From Candolleomyces eurysporus (taxonomy: Eukaryota; Basidiomycota; Agaricomycetes; Agaricales; Psathyrellaceae), in NCBI GenBank assembly GCA_027579435.1, contig JANBPK010000706.1, forward strand, positions 124,001 through 188,000: a stretch of DNA of 64,000 nucleotides. The letters are read 5' to 3'. The notes under the pieces are model-generated. The model made no database searches and had not been told where the DNA came from. It saw only the letters and a program-made list of their open reading frames with translations. A program made the position numbers and the translations under genes. The number at the start of each line of letters is the position of its first letter. The first letter of the stretch is position 1. Shown piece by piece: positions 22,170-33,214 of the stretch.

Positions 22170-23000
22170 TTAGATTGTGAGGGTTTTTCTTCGTTCTCCT
22201 CTGTTCTTCTGGTTTCAATCAGGGTTTTTATTTTTGTTCAACTCTTTCATTTGCGATACCTCGTTTGATGCCACTCACCCAGCCTCTTTCCGTTATTATT
22301 CCTTCCTATACCGTATACATANCATATATTTCCGCATTCTATTTAGTTACAATGGAGCTACGCAATTGTCTTTTCCTCTTTTTCACGGTTCTTGTACCAC
22401 TATTTCATTTGTATTCTTCCTGCTCAAGCCTCCGCTATCCTTTGCATCTTCATCCAAGCCACGGTGTCCCTGTTCCTTGCTGCGAGTGCCTACATAGAGT
22501 TTCCTATCGTGCTTTTCCATTTCTTTCACCCACTACATATGTACTCCTTCTANCATATGCATGTTCCCCATTTTCACGAATAACTAACAGTATCCTACTA
22601 TCATTTACGTCCTACTCCTACTTACGATCTGCNCTGTTCTCAATTGAATTCTCTCGCATTGTGCGCACAACTATGTATGACGTAGTCTCTGCCGGACAGA
22701 ATTAGGGCACGACAGTGAATATGCAGCGCCATCGGACTGTTATTCTCCAATATGTATGTCAGGATATCTGCCGGCGACTGACCACTCCCATCATGCCTCT
22801 GTTTAGTCTGCATGAGAGGTNGCAGAGGCAATTGGTATAGGAAAGGTCAAGGAGTCATGACTCCGGCGGCTTTGTCCAGTGAGATGCCTGTTCCGTTGCG
22901 GTGGCTGATTTCAATCCAGTCTTCNNGGGAAGATAAGATTCACATATGTCAATCNCTGTAGAGCATCGACCTTGNGCTTGAATGGNAAATATAGTACACT
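22170..23000. other. Intergenic between convergent genes
   Basis: T/C-rich 3' region after the NADAR gene, with several Ns. Short open frames show no conserved pattern. No gene recognised. Confidence 0.5.
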
Positions 23001-24565
23001 TTATGGAAGCATTTGCAAGGCACCTATCTGCAACGTACGACCGAGCTTTCCAAGAAACGCGCGAGGAGCACCAGGGGCGCTGCCTACACTGATGAGAACG
23101 ATTTCGTCACTCTGTCTGCGCCAAAAATCCATCTTTCTCGATCCCATGGTGTATTGCTTNACCCCACCTCCTTGTACGCTGCTGAGCACGAGGACATAAA
23201 TGGTGAAATTCAAGTTGTTCTTGATACCAATGTACTGCGCCTTTTTTACGTCATTCCGAGTGTACGTCACATGAGAGGCCTGCACCCAGTCGATACCTAT
23301 ATTTGTCGGAAAGTTGAAGAGAGTGCGGGATCTCNTTGTTAGGAAAATGTTTCTGTTCATAATTTTGAAATTTCCGCACCTGCCCACTCAGAATTAGGAG
23401 CCAGTGATTGAACATGAAGAACTTTCCCGACAAGACCCNGGAATACTTGCGGCGTCTGNGGGTCNATGCANTTGCTCAAGCTCAAATGTACCCTCTGATC
23501 CTCCATCCTGANCCAGGCTTCACTGTCGTTAGACCTGATTTGGTACTGACTGGTATTTTCCACGGCTGAATCCCCATTCGAAACCGCAGCGTGTAATATT
23601 GGACCGCCGAGGTGGTTGTAGATCCGGATGATTCTTGGTTCTCCGACCGTGTAATAAACATGTTCGTCAGGGTAGGCCCATTGTCCTATTTTCCCTATTT
23701 GAAGNGCTGCTTGAACTTCAGGGGTGTTTTCGAGTATGAGCAGTCTGACTGATTCNTCCTCTGCATCCGGAGCGGCTCCCTCGATTTCGCACGGANCTGA
23801 AGGGACGGGAAGAACTAAAGTATTTTCACCTGNGCCGAGGCTGAACGAACAGGGTTTTTATACCCCNAATAAGTCNCGTTGATGTCGTTTGGTAGGAATN
23901 CCGGGTGGCATACCTGTACATTCCTCGAGTGCCCACAATTGTCCAATAAAATCGCGTCCCGGTGCTCTGGGCTTCTCCAGTGAAGGGATTCATCNCCAGA
24001 TAATCTCCATCTTGCAAGGAATTCAGGGCCACTTTTCCTTGTTCACGAAGATCAGGTGCTAGGATCCACTGTGATGATACCAAGGAAAGGGAAGTCCAAT
24101 GAGTGAATGAAATCAAGGAAGTGGAGGAATCGATTTCTGAACGCACTTGCTGGTTATGACCGCCCTGAAATTTGCTGGATCTCACTGCATCGAATTCGTC
24201 GACGAATCAGATTGATTGTGAGAGGCACGNGTGGAAGCACACCATAATTGCAAACACACCTTGACCACCCGACGATTCGAGGACTAGGCCCTCCATGTTA
24301 CATATAAAATGGGAGCCATCTTGAGAGTCGCCAGCCGTTAGAAGTGGTGCTACAAGATGAAAACGGCAGGATGCATACGAAACCGCGAAGCGTCAGCCAA
24401 TCGACTACCGGGTAGAGAAACAGCTATATGTGATTGTGAGCTCCGAACCCCAACTAACCAGTTAACGACCGCCGTAAGCTGTCCCGACTACTTACCATCC
24501 GTTGGCTGAGCACTACCACCACGACCACCTCGATGAGATCCGCCAAACAAGGCCATGGTGTCCAT
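23001..24565 (-). CDS. Uncharacterised five-exon protein
   Basis: Five exons fit exactly in phase: 24565-24496, 24349-24260, 24184-23914, 23840-23380 and 23296-23001, giving about 395 residues. Introns have GTAAGT, GTGTGT, GTATGC and GTGCGG donors, and the last has a CCTAAC branch point. The N-terminus is Gly/Arg-rich (GGSHRGGRGG). There is no signal peptide or membrane segment. The second half has two similar beta-rich stretches (EPRIIRIYNHLGGPILHAAV and DVKKAQYIGIKNNLNFTIYV), perhaps a duplicated beta fold. Several Ns make single residues uncertain. I do not recognise the family. It faces the GST gene head to head at 630 bp. Confidence 0.7.
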
Positions 24566-25194
24566 TTTACGTGCTCAGGCTACGGTGAGAAGAGGTGAAG
24601 AGCAGGAAGCCACAGCGTGCTTTGCTGAAGGAGCTGCAACAGCATTGTTTATCTCATGAATGGGCGCCTACTTCCACGGTCAGTGTGGCGCTCGAATCAC
24701 CTGATGCCCTACTAAATCACACTGCTCCTTACGACTGAGAGTTGAGCTGGACCTCTCTGTCTGTTGAGCAAGCTCTAGTGCTCTGTGTAAGCGTTAGCCA
24801 GATAAGCATTTATCGAGACCTATGAAGCTTGAAGCTTGAAGACTGCACACATGTACTTGGGGTTTTCAATGGCCAAGATTATCGGATATGTCCGAAAAGT
24901 GGACAATCTCGGTCGTCGCCGACAGCCGGCCAACCTGCCATGCTTGAACGCCTTCCCTCTTGTTCCCGTCCTTTCGTCCGGCAATGTCAATAGGGATTGT
25001 GCGTGATTTTACCATGTCGATAAACTGACGGACTCGAGGTGGAGGGACTTGGGATCTACTACAGCTCTCAATTGAAGCCCCTTCGTCACACAGCTGTGAC
25101 GTAAGTCTCTGTTGGACATAGAAATAGGGGCTTAGTGCTTCTTTCCCGTTCACGCGCTCCTTCCACCGAACGAATAACGCACACCATCATCACC

Positions 25195-26478
25195 ATGGCA
25201 AGCAACGACTCCGGCAGAGTTTATCATACCCAATGTACAGGCGACGCTCTGAAAACCGTCGAGGCCCACCAAAGTGATCAAGATATAACGCTCTTTGGGA
25301 GTTGTTTTTGTCCTTTTGTGCAGCGTGTGTGGGTTGCGTTTGAGGTGCTTGAGATCCCGTATAAAGTAAGTGTTTTACATTGCCATTCTTATCGTCGTTG
25401 AGCTAAAATTCGCTTGCAGTACGGTGAGTGGATGTGCCGTCAATTGGGAACAACAGGATTTGAGGTTTGACGATCAACTAGTCGAAGTCGATCCATACAA
25501 AAAGCCCAAAGAACTGGTGGAGCTTTCGCCTAAAGGACTCGTTCCAGCTCTGAAGCTGAACAACTATACGCCCCCGCGAGCGCTGAACGAGAGTACGGTG
25601 ATTCTCGAATTTCTGGAAGAGTGAGTCTTCTCTCCTCATCCTCTAAACCCCTTTCGATGTCACCAGGGTAGAGGGCTGATCCCATATGCATGGATCTTGT
25701 TCTATAGTCTTGCAGCTACCTCGACTAAGAAGACTCTCTTACCTCTTCCATTCAATCCATGTCAGTACGCATCATCTCTCCGTCCCCTTTACACCAAAGC
25801 GATAGGTGATCTCATCCCTCGGCTAACATCATCCTGATAGACGCCCGCGCCCTCGCTCGCCTCGCAGCAGACCACGTCAGCCGTAATCTCGTCCCCACGT
25901 TTTATCGATATCTCCAAGCCCAGGACTCCTCCGCACAAATCTCCGCGGGAAAGGACTTCCATGGTGCTTTGGAAGGTTTTTTCGGGATCCTCGAACGAGC
26001 GGAAAATGAGGTTCTTGGGCAGGGTGGAGTTACGGGTGAAGGTGAAGCTGCTATGCTAAGGAGGGGTTTGGGGCTTTGGGTGGAGGGGAGTGAGGAGTTG
26101 GGGTGGGCGGATGTTGTGGCTGCGCCTTGTTGGTCCTTCCTCTTCTCTTCTTCTGTCATGTTCGCTGAGGGGAATTGTTCTACTTAATCGTGATCGTATA
26201 ATAGGGCTCTTCCGAGCGGAGATGGTCTTAACCCATTACCGTGGATTCCAAATTCCGGAGGGAGCAAAGACGAAGGCGTACCTAGAACGTTTGTTTGAAC
26301 ATCCAAAGTTCAAGGCTACATGCAGTACGGAGCAGTTGTATTTGGACAGTTACGAACGGTGAGGAGGCTTCATCGTGGAATGATTTTGTGGCTCTGACTG
26401 TATCCTAGATACGCGTTCAACAGGCCGAACACGAGCATGGTTGCCACCGCCATTAACGAAGGTCGTGCACTTCCTTAG
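25195..26478 (+). CDS. Glutathione S-transferase, omega-like
   Basis: Seven exons fit in phase: 25195-25365, 25420-25423 (a 4-nt microexon), 25482-25620, 25708-25760, 25841-26128, 26205-26358 and 26409-26478, giving 292 residues. The N-terminal thioredoxin fold has SCFCPFVQRVW; Cys39 of CPF is the expected catalytic residue of Cys-type (omega) GSTs. The cis-Pro region is KGLVPAL and the binding motif ESTVILEFLE. The C-terminal helical domain contains GWADVVAAPWLFR and FNRPNTSMVATAINEGRALP. The protein probably acts in the cytosol as a glutathione-dependent reductase or thiol transferase. One donor (GTTGGT, 26129) is unusual. A duplicated fragment lies at 28815-29065. Confidence 0.88.
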
Positions 26479-27350
26479 ACTTCCCTTTACATCAACTTGA
26501 ATATAGTTTTGTATGATCATGATCTGTGCAATGGAATGAATACATCCCGATATGCTAGATCGACGATTCGGGATGGCCGGGCTACCCTCTGGGAATCCGG
26601 GCGCCTAAGTCCTTTGACGAGGACGGAGATGGAGGAATGATTGATGGAGGAGGTCGATTGAAGCTCATACCTCCCAGGAAGTGCACACTAATGGGGTTCC
26701 AGAAAGCTCCAAAAGAAGGAATGACAACAAAAGCGATAGAAATAGGCTGCAGCTTATGTACTAGCGAGGCGAATAGTTTACTGAGTCTACTTAACAGCCC
26801 CAGCGACCCTCCCAAAATAGCTGGGAGGATAGCACACGCCTTGGGCAAAAAAGCTGGCATCGGAACTGAAAGGTCGACCGTGTCACCCCGGACAACGAAA
26901 CGGCCCCCTGCACATAATAGTATATCGATCAACTATTGATCGACAGTGAGAAGGGTTGATGGATGTCCTTCAGCCTGTTCTGCAAGACCAAGTACACATA
27001 GTACGAAGTGCATTCACCGTAGCGGCTACGAATGTGCGTGGACCTCTTGAATTATTCTCCAAGGCTGTGGGGATTTCACTGACCCAGAGATTCAAGCTTG
27101 AATCCCCATAGCAAAACGAATATTCAGGTGTTATGGCATTGAGGGTTACATGGGGACACTGCATAGGCCTCTCAAGCGCCGAACGAAAGGCTATCTCATC
27201 TGTCAAAAGAATTAACTCCTTCTGTCGATTCTAGCAACCTGTGGCAGCATCACAATGCTGCCCCCTGCCGTTGAACCCGACTTTCGAAGTGCGAACAAAA
27301 CTTTGTGTTCTACTTGAAATTTGTCTATATACGCGGTGAATTGCGTTCCA
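26479..27350. other. Intergenic
   Basis: No gene recognised. A 116-codon minus-strand frame (26932-26582) with hydrophobic stretches has no supporting motif or splice pattern. Confidence 0.5.
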
Positions 27351-27352
27351 AG

Positions 27353-27360
27353 GTATAAAA
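27353..27360 (+). promoter_or_regulatory. TATA box of the small secreted protein gene
   Basis: GTATAAAA stands 107 nt before the start codon at 27467, followed by a CT-rich leader. Confidence 0.5.
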
Positions 27361-27466
27361 GCCTAGGAGAATTGACGAGAGGGATCAACCAAAAACCCCA
27401 CTTTCATTACTACTCAGCAATCAGTCTATTTATCTATCACCCAGCTCACATACATTCTTCATCACA

Positions 27467-28016
27467 ATGCGAGTCTCATTTGCCGCCCTTCTCCCCGTTG
27501 TCGTCTCTTTGACGGCCTGGGTTGCGTCCGCCCACTATGTACGTGTGTCAGCTGCTCGCTACACACTCACCGAAGGACATATGTGCTGACTTCTTTGCCC
27601 GCACCTTAGGACGGCGGTGCCCCGCTCGAAGCTCGTGAATGGATGGACGAGCTCACCACCCGCGACTTGGAATACTTCGGCGAGATTCTCGAGCGCCGGG
27701 AAGTCCTCGCTGGCATCTCCACTCGTGATCTCATAGGCGAGATCTCGGATCGTCTGGAGAGCAGAGGACTTCTCAAAAAAAANGAAGACTTATGGCTGCC
27801 CCTACTGTGGGAGGCAGTACCCAACGTTCGATGAGGTGCGTTTGATTTGAGATTAGTAGTATGTATCACACTGATGAAATTCTTCTTTTTCTGGTGCGCC
27901 AGGCAAAGGCTTGTGCTACCAAGCCAGCTCTTTTGGGAGGATGCAAGGTCGCTGGAGCTGTTCAGCAAACTTCGCGAACGAGTGTAAACTCGAAGAGCTC
28001 AAAGAAGTCCAAGTAA
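27467..28016 (+). CDS. Small secreted protein with CxxC motif
   Basis: Three exons: 27467-27538, 27610-27835 and 27903-28016, giving 136 residues once the N at 27783 (after eight A) is dropped. With the N kept, the frame ends early and the third exon does not fit. A signal peptide (MRVSFAALLPVVVSLTAWVA) is followed by repeated acidic Arg-Asp segments (TTRDLEYFGE, STRDLIGEIS) with an Arg-Arg pair that could be cut by Kex2. A KKKKTYGCPYCGRQYPTFDE segment (Cys87, Cys90) could bind zinc together with the later Cys103 and Cys113. The C-terminus is Ser/Lys-rich. Family unknown; it could be an effector-like protein. A TATA box stands 107 nt upstream. Confidence 0.75.
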
Positions 28017-28814
28017 TCGCTTTTGTTCTGCCACAAAGGAGGTCTGCTGCTGGGTGATTGCATAGCGCTCCTGATGTACCTCTTACCTCTCCGCAAGTTG
28101 CGAAAATTTGTTGTCACCCTGACTCTGTAGACACGGCTTGTTCAATTCTCGTGAGAAAAGTATGGATCAAAATCATCACTTCGACATTGTGCTGGGGTGT
28201 CGCCAATTCGACGTCAGTCCGAGAAATGGGTACAGAAACTTGTAGCTGTTAAGTGCCGCTACGATCTCTTGTTTCCAAAAGTGCGAAGGATCCCCGCGTC
28301 AACTTGTCCAAGCGCTCTTGTCAAGTCGGAGTGGCGGGTGATGGCGGATCAGCGGCTTCTAGGCCCACCATTTCGATCTACACTGCAGAACCGCTCAGGT
28401 GATTCCGCGTTTGTCATTGTGTTCGCATTTTGGCAGACAGACTCTCTTTTACCTAGATTTCACTTCTATGTAGTCATTGGCCAAAGACATGAAACATAGG
28501 TCTATTTTTCCTCCATATATCTCAAATGTGCTTTTCAGTCCCATATTCTTTGTCCCCGTCCACACAATATATGTCCCCGGAAAAACTGATGTGACGCTGG
28601 TGCCACCTTGATTCCCGCAGGAATTACAAAGAGATTCCATCTTGCACGCATTGGACAGTGTATCGGCCATGACTCCATCAAAATCATGTTGAAAACAAAG
28701 AGATTATAGAGAGTCTGTCTAACGTGATTTTCTCACCATGCCACAGCTGGAATCACCGCAGCGGTCCTGCTGTGCTATGGATGGTCCGCCGCTCTTGTCC
28801 GCTTTGGATGAATC
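28017..28814. other. Intergenic
   Basis: No gene recognised. A 73-codon minus-strand frame (28670-28449) with CNSCGNQ is not supported by anything else. Confidence 0.4.
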
Positions 28815-29065
28815 TTACGGTCTCACAGCTACCTCGACTGAGAGAATTATCTTACCTCTTGCAGTCAGCCTATGTCAGTAGACCCTCCTTAAACCCTCCC
28901 CAAACTCAAGGATGTGGTGATCTCAACCCTCGGCTAAATAGACGCCGCGCCCTCTTGCCTCGCAGCCGACCACGTCAATCATTCTCTCGTCCAAGCGTTC
29001 TGCCAATATCTCTAATTACAATCTCCCTACACATAAATGCGCGAAAGGGGCCTCAAAAAAGGACT
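28815..29065 (+). pseudogene. GST exon 4-5 relic
   Basis: This stretch matches the GST gene from exon 4 into exon 5: CAGCTACCTCGACT, TTACCTCTT, the CTATGTCAGTA donor region, the CTCGGCTAA branch region, GACGCCGCGCCCTC, GCCGACCACGTCA and CTCGTCC. Frameshifts and stops abolish coding. It ends just where the inverted copy F unit begins (~29080). Confidence 0.7.
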
Positions 29066-29189
29066 TTACAGATGAGGCCTAGTTCAACAGCAGCTTGAAG
29101 TAGCTTGTACACCGAACGCTCGAGGTGGGTGGCCAGAGAAACCCTATGTGTCAACAAAGCGGGCTTTGCTTTCCCTGCAGCTCTATATT

Positions 29190-29580
29190 ACGGTGTAATC
29201 GCAGGAGTGAAAGTTACAGTTTGACTGGCTAGGGTTGCCGTGAACCTGGTCATCCTGCTTCGATCCCTAGAAGTACGGTAGAACAAGCGTGCCAGCAGCC
29301 ATCCCCTTCGCCCACAGGGTCGTGACCTGTGAAATAGCCGCCCTGCCGCAGCCAATATACCAATGAATATGGGGTGCGCCTGCGTTGAACAGAAGGGCGC
29401 TGCTACCCCAGAAAGTGACCCTCTGAATGGTCGCCTCGTTTCAGGGAAGGAGTCAAAGTCTGGGGGCGATGTCCCTCGATTTCGAATGTAGGTCACATCG
29501 GGTATTGGATCGAGGAGCTCGGGAACCTCTGGGGAGCTCGGGATGTTATTAGCAACGAATCTATCGGAGAGTAGATGCAT
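29190..29580 (-). pseudogene. NACHT/STAND gene relic, head to head with copy F
   Basis: The minus strand reads EVPELLDPIPDVTYIRNRG, SPPDFDSFPETR and, later, GWLLARLFYRTSRDRSRMTR followed by TATLASQTV, the classic region after the P-loop of Agaricomycete NACHT proteins. The P-loop itself is damaged. As in the other units it is divergent from the secreted-protein gene. Confidence 0.7.
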
Positions 29581-30079
29581 TGTCCATTGAAATTACGGTA
29601 CAGCGCCTTCGGATCCTAGAGTCAATCTGACGAAATGGAGAATTTGGTTTAATGGAGGGCTGCTCTGGTGACATACCACGACGCATTCTTTCTATTGATT
29701 GGCAGAACGTGCTTGCAACGATGTCCAGCGGGCGTACTCAAAACTGCATTCCGCAAATCAAAATGTCAGAGCTGATTTGGGGTATGGAGGGATTGATCGA
29801 ATAGCCTCTCAGGGTCGCCTAGCAGCCGAGTATCACAGGTGGAGTCTATCGTTCCCGTCGGTGTACACTTTTGAATTGACTCCGTTCATTTACATTTGGT
29901 GACGCAGACGCCCGATATGTCGCCATCACATCATTTCAATTCATCCTCGAGGCGGACTTGACGCCACCAAGCTGTCCTCCTGCAACCCGAGAATACAAGT
30001 ACGTCAACGATGTATCATTAAGTACCTCTGGTACAAGTTTCTGGGGAGCAAAAGGGTGAGGTAACTAATTCAAGTCTCC

Positions 30080-30318
30080 AACGGCGGCGCCGAAAGAAAG
30101 GTAACCGTGGAACTTGGAGAATGTGACTGTGACCCGTCGACAATCCAAATCGTCTACCAGTCTGCACATAATTTGCATAAAAGCTGAGAGAGAATCACTT
30201 GTACTCCCCATCCTCCCGGCAGTCAAATCCCTTGTGTAAGCCTTTCCAACCTTCTCCAAATCTCACTATATACTGATGAATCCATTAGCGGAGGGTTCGG
30301 TTCGCGTTCGACTCCATA
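30080..30318 (+). promoter_or_regulatory. Promoter and 53-nt 5'UTR intron of copy F
   Basis: The GGCGGCGCCGAAAGAAAGG block lies at 30083-30101 and a CATAAAAGC TATA-like element at 30176-30184. A probable 5'UTR intron spans 30236-30288 (GTAAGC donor, TACTGATG branch-like, TTAG acceptor) before the ATG at 30319. Confidence 0.6.
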
Positions 30319-32049
30319 ATGCTCACGACTCGATTCCTTCACGTTCTCCTCTTCTCCAGTCTCGCCCTCGCTTGGGTTGATTTGGACCCTGCGATCATCC
30401 CAGCCGTCGACGAGCCACTCGAGGTCTACTCTCTCGGAAGTCCCTCTTTCCTCCCCCACGAATGGCTTGACGGGATCGTCGGCAACGTCGCCGAGGGTGT
30501 CAAGTTCGCCAAACGCGGCGACGACTCCTCCAAGATCTACGCGTACAACGGTGACGAGGTCGTCGGCTTCGTCGACAAGAACACCGGAGAGACCCAAGTC
30601 TACACTGACTACGATAAGATCCCAGCTGCTAAGAATCCCATCGACATCAAGAATGCTCTCAAGATCTTCGAGCACGGTAAAGATGGATTCCCAGCTGACG
30701 ATACTCACGTCGAGCTCGTCCAAGGCGCCAGCCTCGTTGGTTCCACCATGAACAATATTACGGACGACGAGAGCCTCTCCAGGCGATGGAACTACGAAGA
30801 ACCAGATGCGACTTTCCTCACGACCGGTTACTTCCAGCGCTGGGTCAAGTGCAAGGGCAAGAAGTTCCCTGTGTGCGGTCCAGGCAGTCGGGCCAGCTTC
30901 GGCGTTGGTGTCGACAACAGGATCTTCTCTCTTTCCTACCGCTGGAAGCCGGCGAAAAACTCTGGCAGGAAGGTCAAGCCGAGCCCCCTTTCCACGATTG
31001 AGCAAGTCATCAGGCGATGGTTGGAGGGCAAGGGTCGCATCAAGATCAAGCACATCGATATTTGCTACTATGACTCTGGCGCCCAATGGATCCAACCCGT
31101 CTACCGAGTACTCGGCGAAGGCTTCCCGGAGGATAACCACGACAACGGGACGGACAGCAGCGAGGTCTTGCGGTTCTTCCCTATCGGTGACGAACCCGTC
31201 GAGAACGTTTTTCCTGAAGGCGCCGCGGCGGCATCGGAAGGCCAACCTTGGCCCGCCGAGCCCAAGGAAAACCAGCCCACCGAAGTCGCTAGGTCTCTGA
31301 AGCGCAACTACTTCGAGGCCCGCAATTCCCTTTACGAGCGGTTCGTCAAGCCCACTGTCACCGTTGGCCGATACGTCACCCAAAATGACATCCATCAAAC
31401 CGCATTCCTCACAAATGCCAACGGCTTTTGGAACAACCTCGCCCCATCCTCTCTCGTCAACTTCGTCAACTCTCAGTACTTTTGGGCTCCTCGGTGGATC
31501 TACGGTAGCTCTGCCCAGTCGTTCGTCAACAGCGTCAATCTTGCGTTGACCGAGGCGCACGGGTGGAAGCATTTATTCTCGACATGGCAAGGGAGTCCCT
31601 TCATCGACCCTGTTCGTATTCCCTCCACGCTCCCCCCAGCTGGATACGGTCCCGGACCCAACAAACTTGGCCGTCTCGCGTACTGGATCATCGACGCGAG
31701 CAAGGTCATTGCTGCTCCTACCGATTTCCCCGGCGACCCGCGCCAGGCATTCAAACCGTGGTGGCGTGTCCTCTGTGGGGGTCTGCATGCGGTCTTAGGA
31801 TGGAGGACGAACACTGTGTTTGGGGATAACGTAGCTATTGATACGGCGTGGCTGATCGCAAACTTCAAGGTACCTGTGGTGTCTGCGTGGTTGCATACGG
31901 CGTATTGGGCGTATTTGGGTTGGCCGTTTCCCGGGCACCCTTATGGGAGGGCGTCTGTGATTTATCCTTGTGGAAGGGGCTCTGATAAGATTTGGCAGGT
32001 GGAGAAGTTGCCCAAGCCGACTTGTTTGAAGATGAAGTGGTGGGTCTAA
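30319..32049 (+). CDS. Secreted preproprotein family, copy F
   Basis: Complete 576-residue member, the only one on the plus strand. Signal peptide 1-19, Lys-Arg near 65 (KFAKRGDD), Arg-Arg near 150. It shares with copy C the divergent middle block (KNSGRKVKPSPLSTIEQVIR) and the YPCGRGSDK-WQVEKLPKP tail. LALTEAHG is present; the Cys position is Ser (WIIDASKV) and RVLCGGLH carries the alternative Cys. Codon use in the last ~200 nt is less GC-rich than the rest, as in the other copies. Function unknown. Confidence 0.88.
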   Translation: MLTTRFLHVLLFSSLALAWVDLDPAIIPAVDEPLEVYSLGSPSFLPHEWLDGIVGNVAEGVKFAKRGDDSSKIYAYNGDEVVGFVDKNTGETQVYTDYDKIPAAKNPIDIKNALKIFEHGKDGFPADDTHVELVQGASLVGSTMNNITDDESLSRRWNYEEPDATFLTTGYFQRWVKCKGKKFPVCGPGSRASFGVGVDNRIFSLSYRWKPAKNSGRKVKPSPLSTIEQVIRRWLEGKGRIKIKHIDICYYDSGAQWIQPVYRVLGEGFPEDNHDNGTDSSEVLRFFPIGDEPVENVFPEGAAAASEGQPWPAEPKENQPTEVARSLKRNYFEARNSLYERFVKPTVTVGRYVTQNDIHQTAFLTNANGFWNNLAPSSLVNFVNSQYFWAPRWIYGSSAQSFVNSVNLALTEAHGWKHLFSTWQGSPFIDPVRIPSTLPPAGYGPGPNKLGRLAYWIIDASKVIAAPTDFPGDPRQAFKPWWRVLCGGLHAVLGWRTNTVFGDNVAIDTAWLIANFKVPVVSAWLHTAYWAYLGWPFPGHPYGRASVIYPCGRGSDKIWQVEKLPKPTCLKMKWWV

Positions 32050-33210
32050 TAGGATGGACTTCATCATTCTAGGACGTTTGGATTTGGACTTTTTGACGAA
32101 CTCGAATTCTTTTGGACTTGCTTTACGGACCATGTGCTTGTAGTGTTCGCAGTATGATTTCTGATGTAGTGCAGTCGATGAGGTCGTTTTGATGTAAATT
32201 GGAGGATGCTTGTGAATGATGATTTTGGTGTTTCTGATGGTGAAACAGATACGCGTTCAACAATAGGCCAAACACAGGCATGATCGCCACCCTTCCTAAA
32301 GCATTCTCGCTCTGTATAGTCATGAGTTGTGAAATGGAATACATCTCCATAAGACGGTTACCGGTTTCATGAAATCTGCAGCAACCTCAAACAAGAGGCG
32401 TGGATGAGCGCCGACCCTTGGTTTTCGAGGCCGCCTCTGAGTCCTTTCCGTCCATTTATTAAAGGCGGCTGCGGCTCCGCAGGCAGCGGTAACCTTGGAA
32501 AGATTGCCATGAACTCGGAGCAAGGCCGGATCGGGGAGGATCGACGTTCGAGTCTTGTTTGAACCGAAAGGAGACTCGGCTCTTTCCATCCCATGCTTCC
32601 GCTAAGTAAGATCCTGGGAGGGCTCTGTACTGATTTAAATCAGAATTTTCAGGGTCCTGCCAACAATGCATTTTTTCACTTAACTTATGTAGGGATAGAA
32701 CGTTTCAGGGTGCACACCGTGTCGAGCCTTGCATTGAATTCGATATCCGTGTATTTCAGAAAGAAGCGGTTCGGAGGGGAGTTGGTAGTTGGGCCCGACG
32801 AGATCGCAGACACAGTTTTATGTCAATAGAGTGGTGCGTCTGTCGAAAAGGCATAGGGGTAGAGCATGTTCGAAGCCGTCACCAGACACGATGGGATTGA
32901 ACACCACACGCACTGTCTCTCTCTACGTCTGCGAGAGACAAAGGCATGGTGTATGGCACCAAACGGGTCATGAGAGATTTCCCTATATTCGGGGGGTTCC
33001 CCCATCCTGGCTAGCATCAAGGCCTAGTCGTATTTCATGAATAGGCTAAGGGCGCACCGCCGTCCTTCTCTTTCAGCAACTTGTCGAGTAACCTCGTCAT
33101 CCTTGACCTCTGGTGTTTTACGCACAACCCAGACCTCAACTGGAGTTACCGCTCTCATCTCAGAAAGCACTGCACAGGTCTGTGTCAGGATAAATTATCC
33201 AGTATGTAGC
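32050..33210. other. Intergenic, duplicated flank
   Basis: Mostly the arm 2 flank described above. No gene recognised. Confidence 0.45.
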
Positions 33211-33214
33211 ATGG

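Larger units (their letters stand above)
29100..32950. repeat. Arm 2 of a large inverted duplication (contains copy F)
   Basis: Inverted counterpart of 9115-12660, holding copy F, its promoter and its NACHT relic. Its left border touches the GST relic. An extra ~430 nt without match (about 32420-32850) separates two matching blocks at the right end. Confidence 0.75.

Noticed and set aside
26582..26932. 116-codon minus-strand frame with hydrophobic stretches
   Set aside because: No signal peptide, splice pattern or homolog that I recognise, and a similar-length frame exists on the other strand.
28449..28670. 73-codon minus-strand frame with CNSCGNQ and beta-like segments
   Set aside because: It might be an exon of an unknown gene, but no neighbouring exon joins it.
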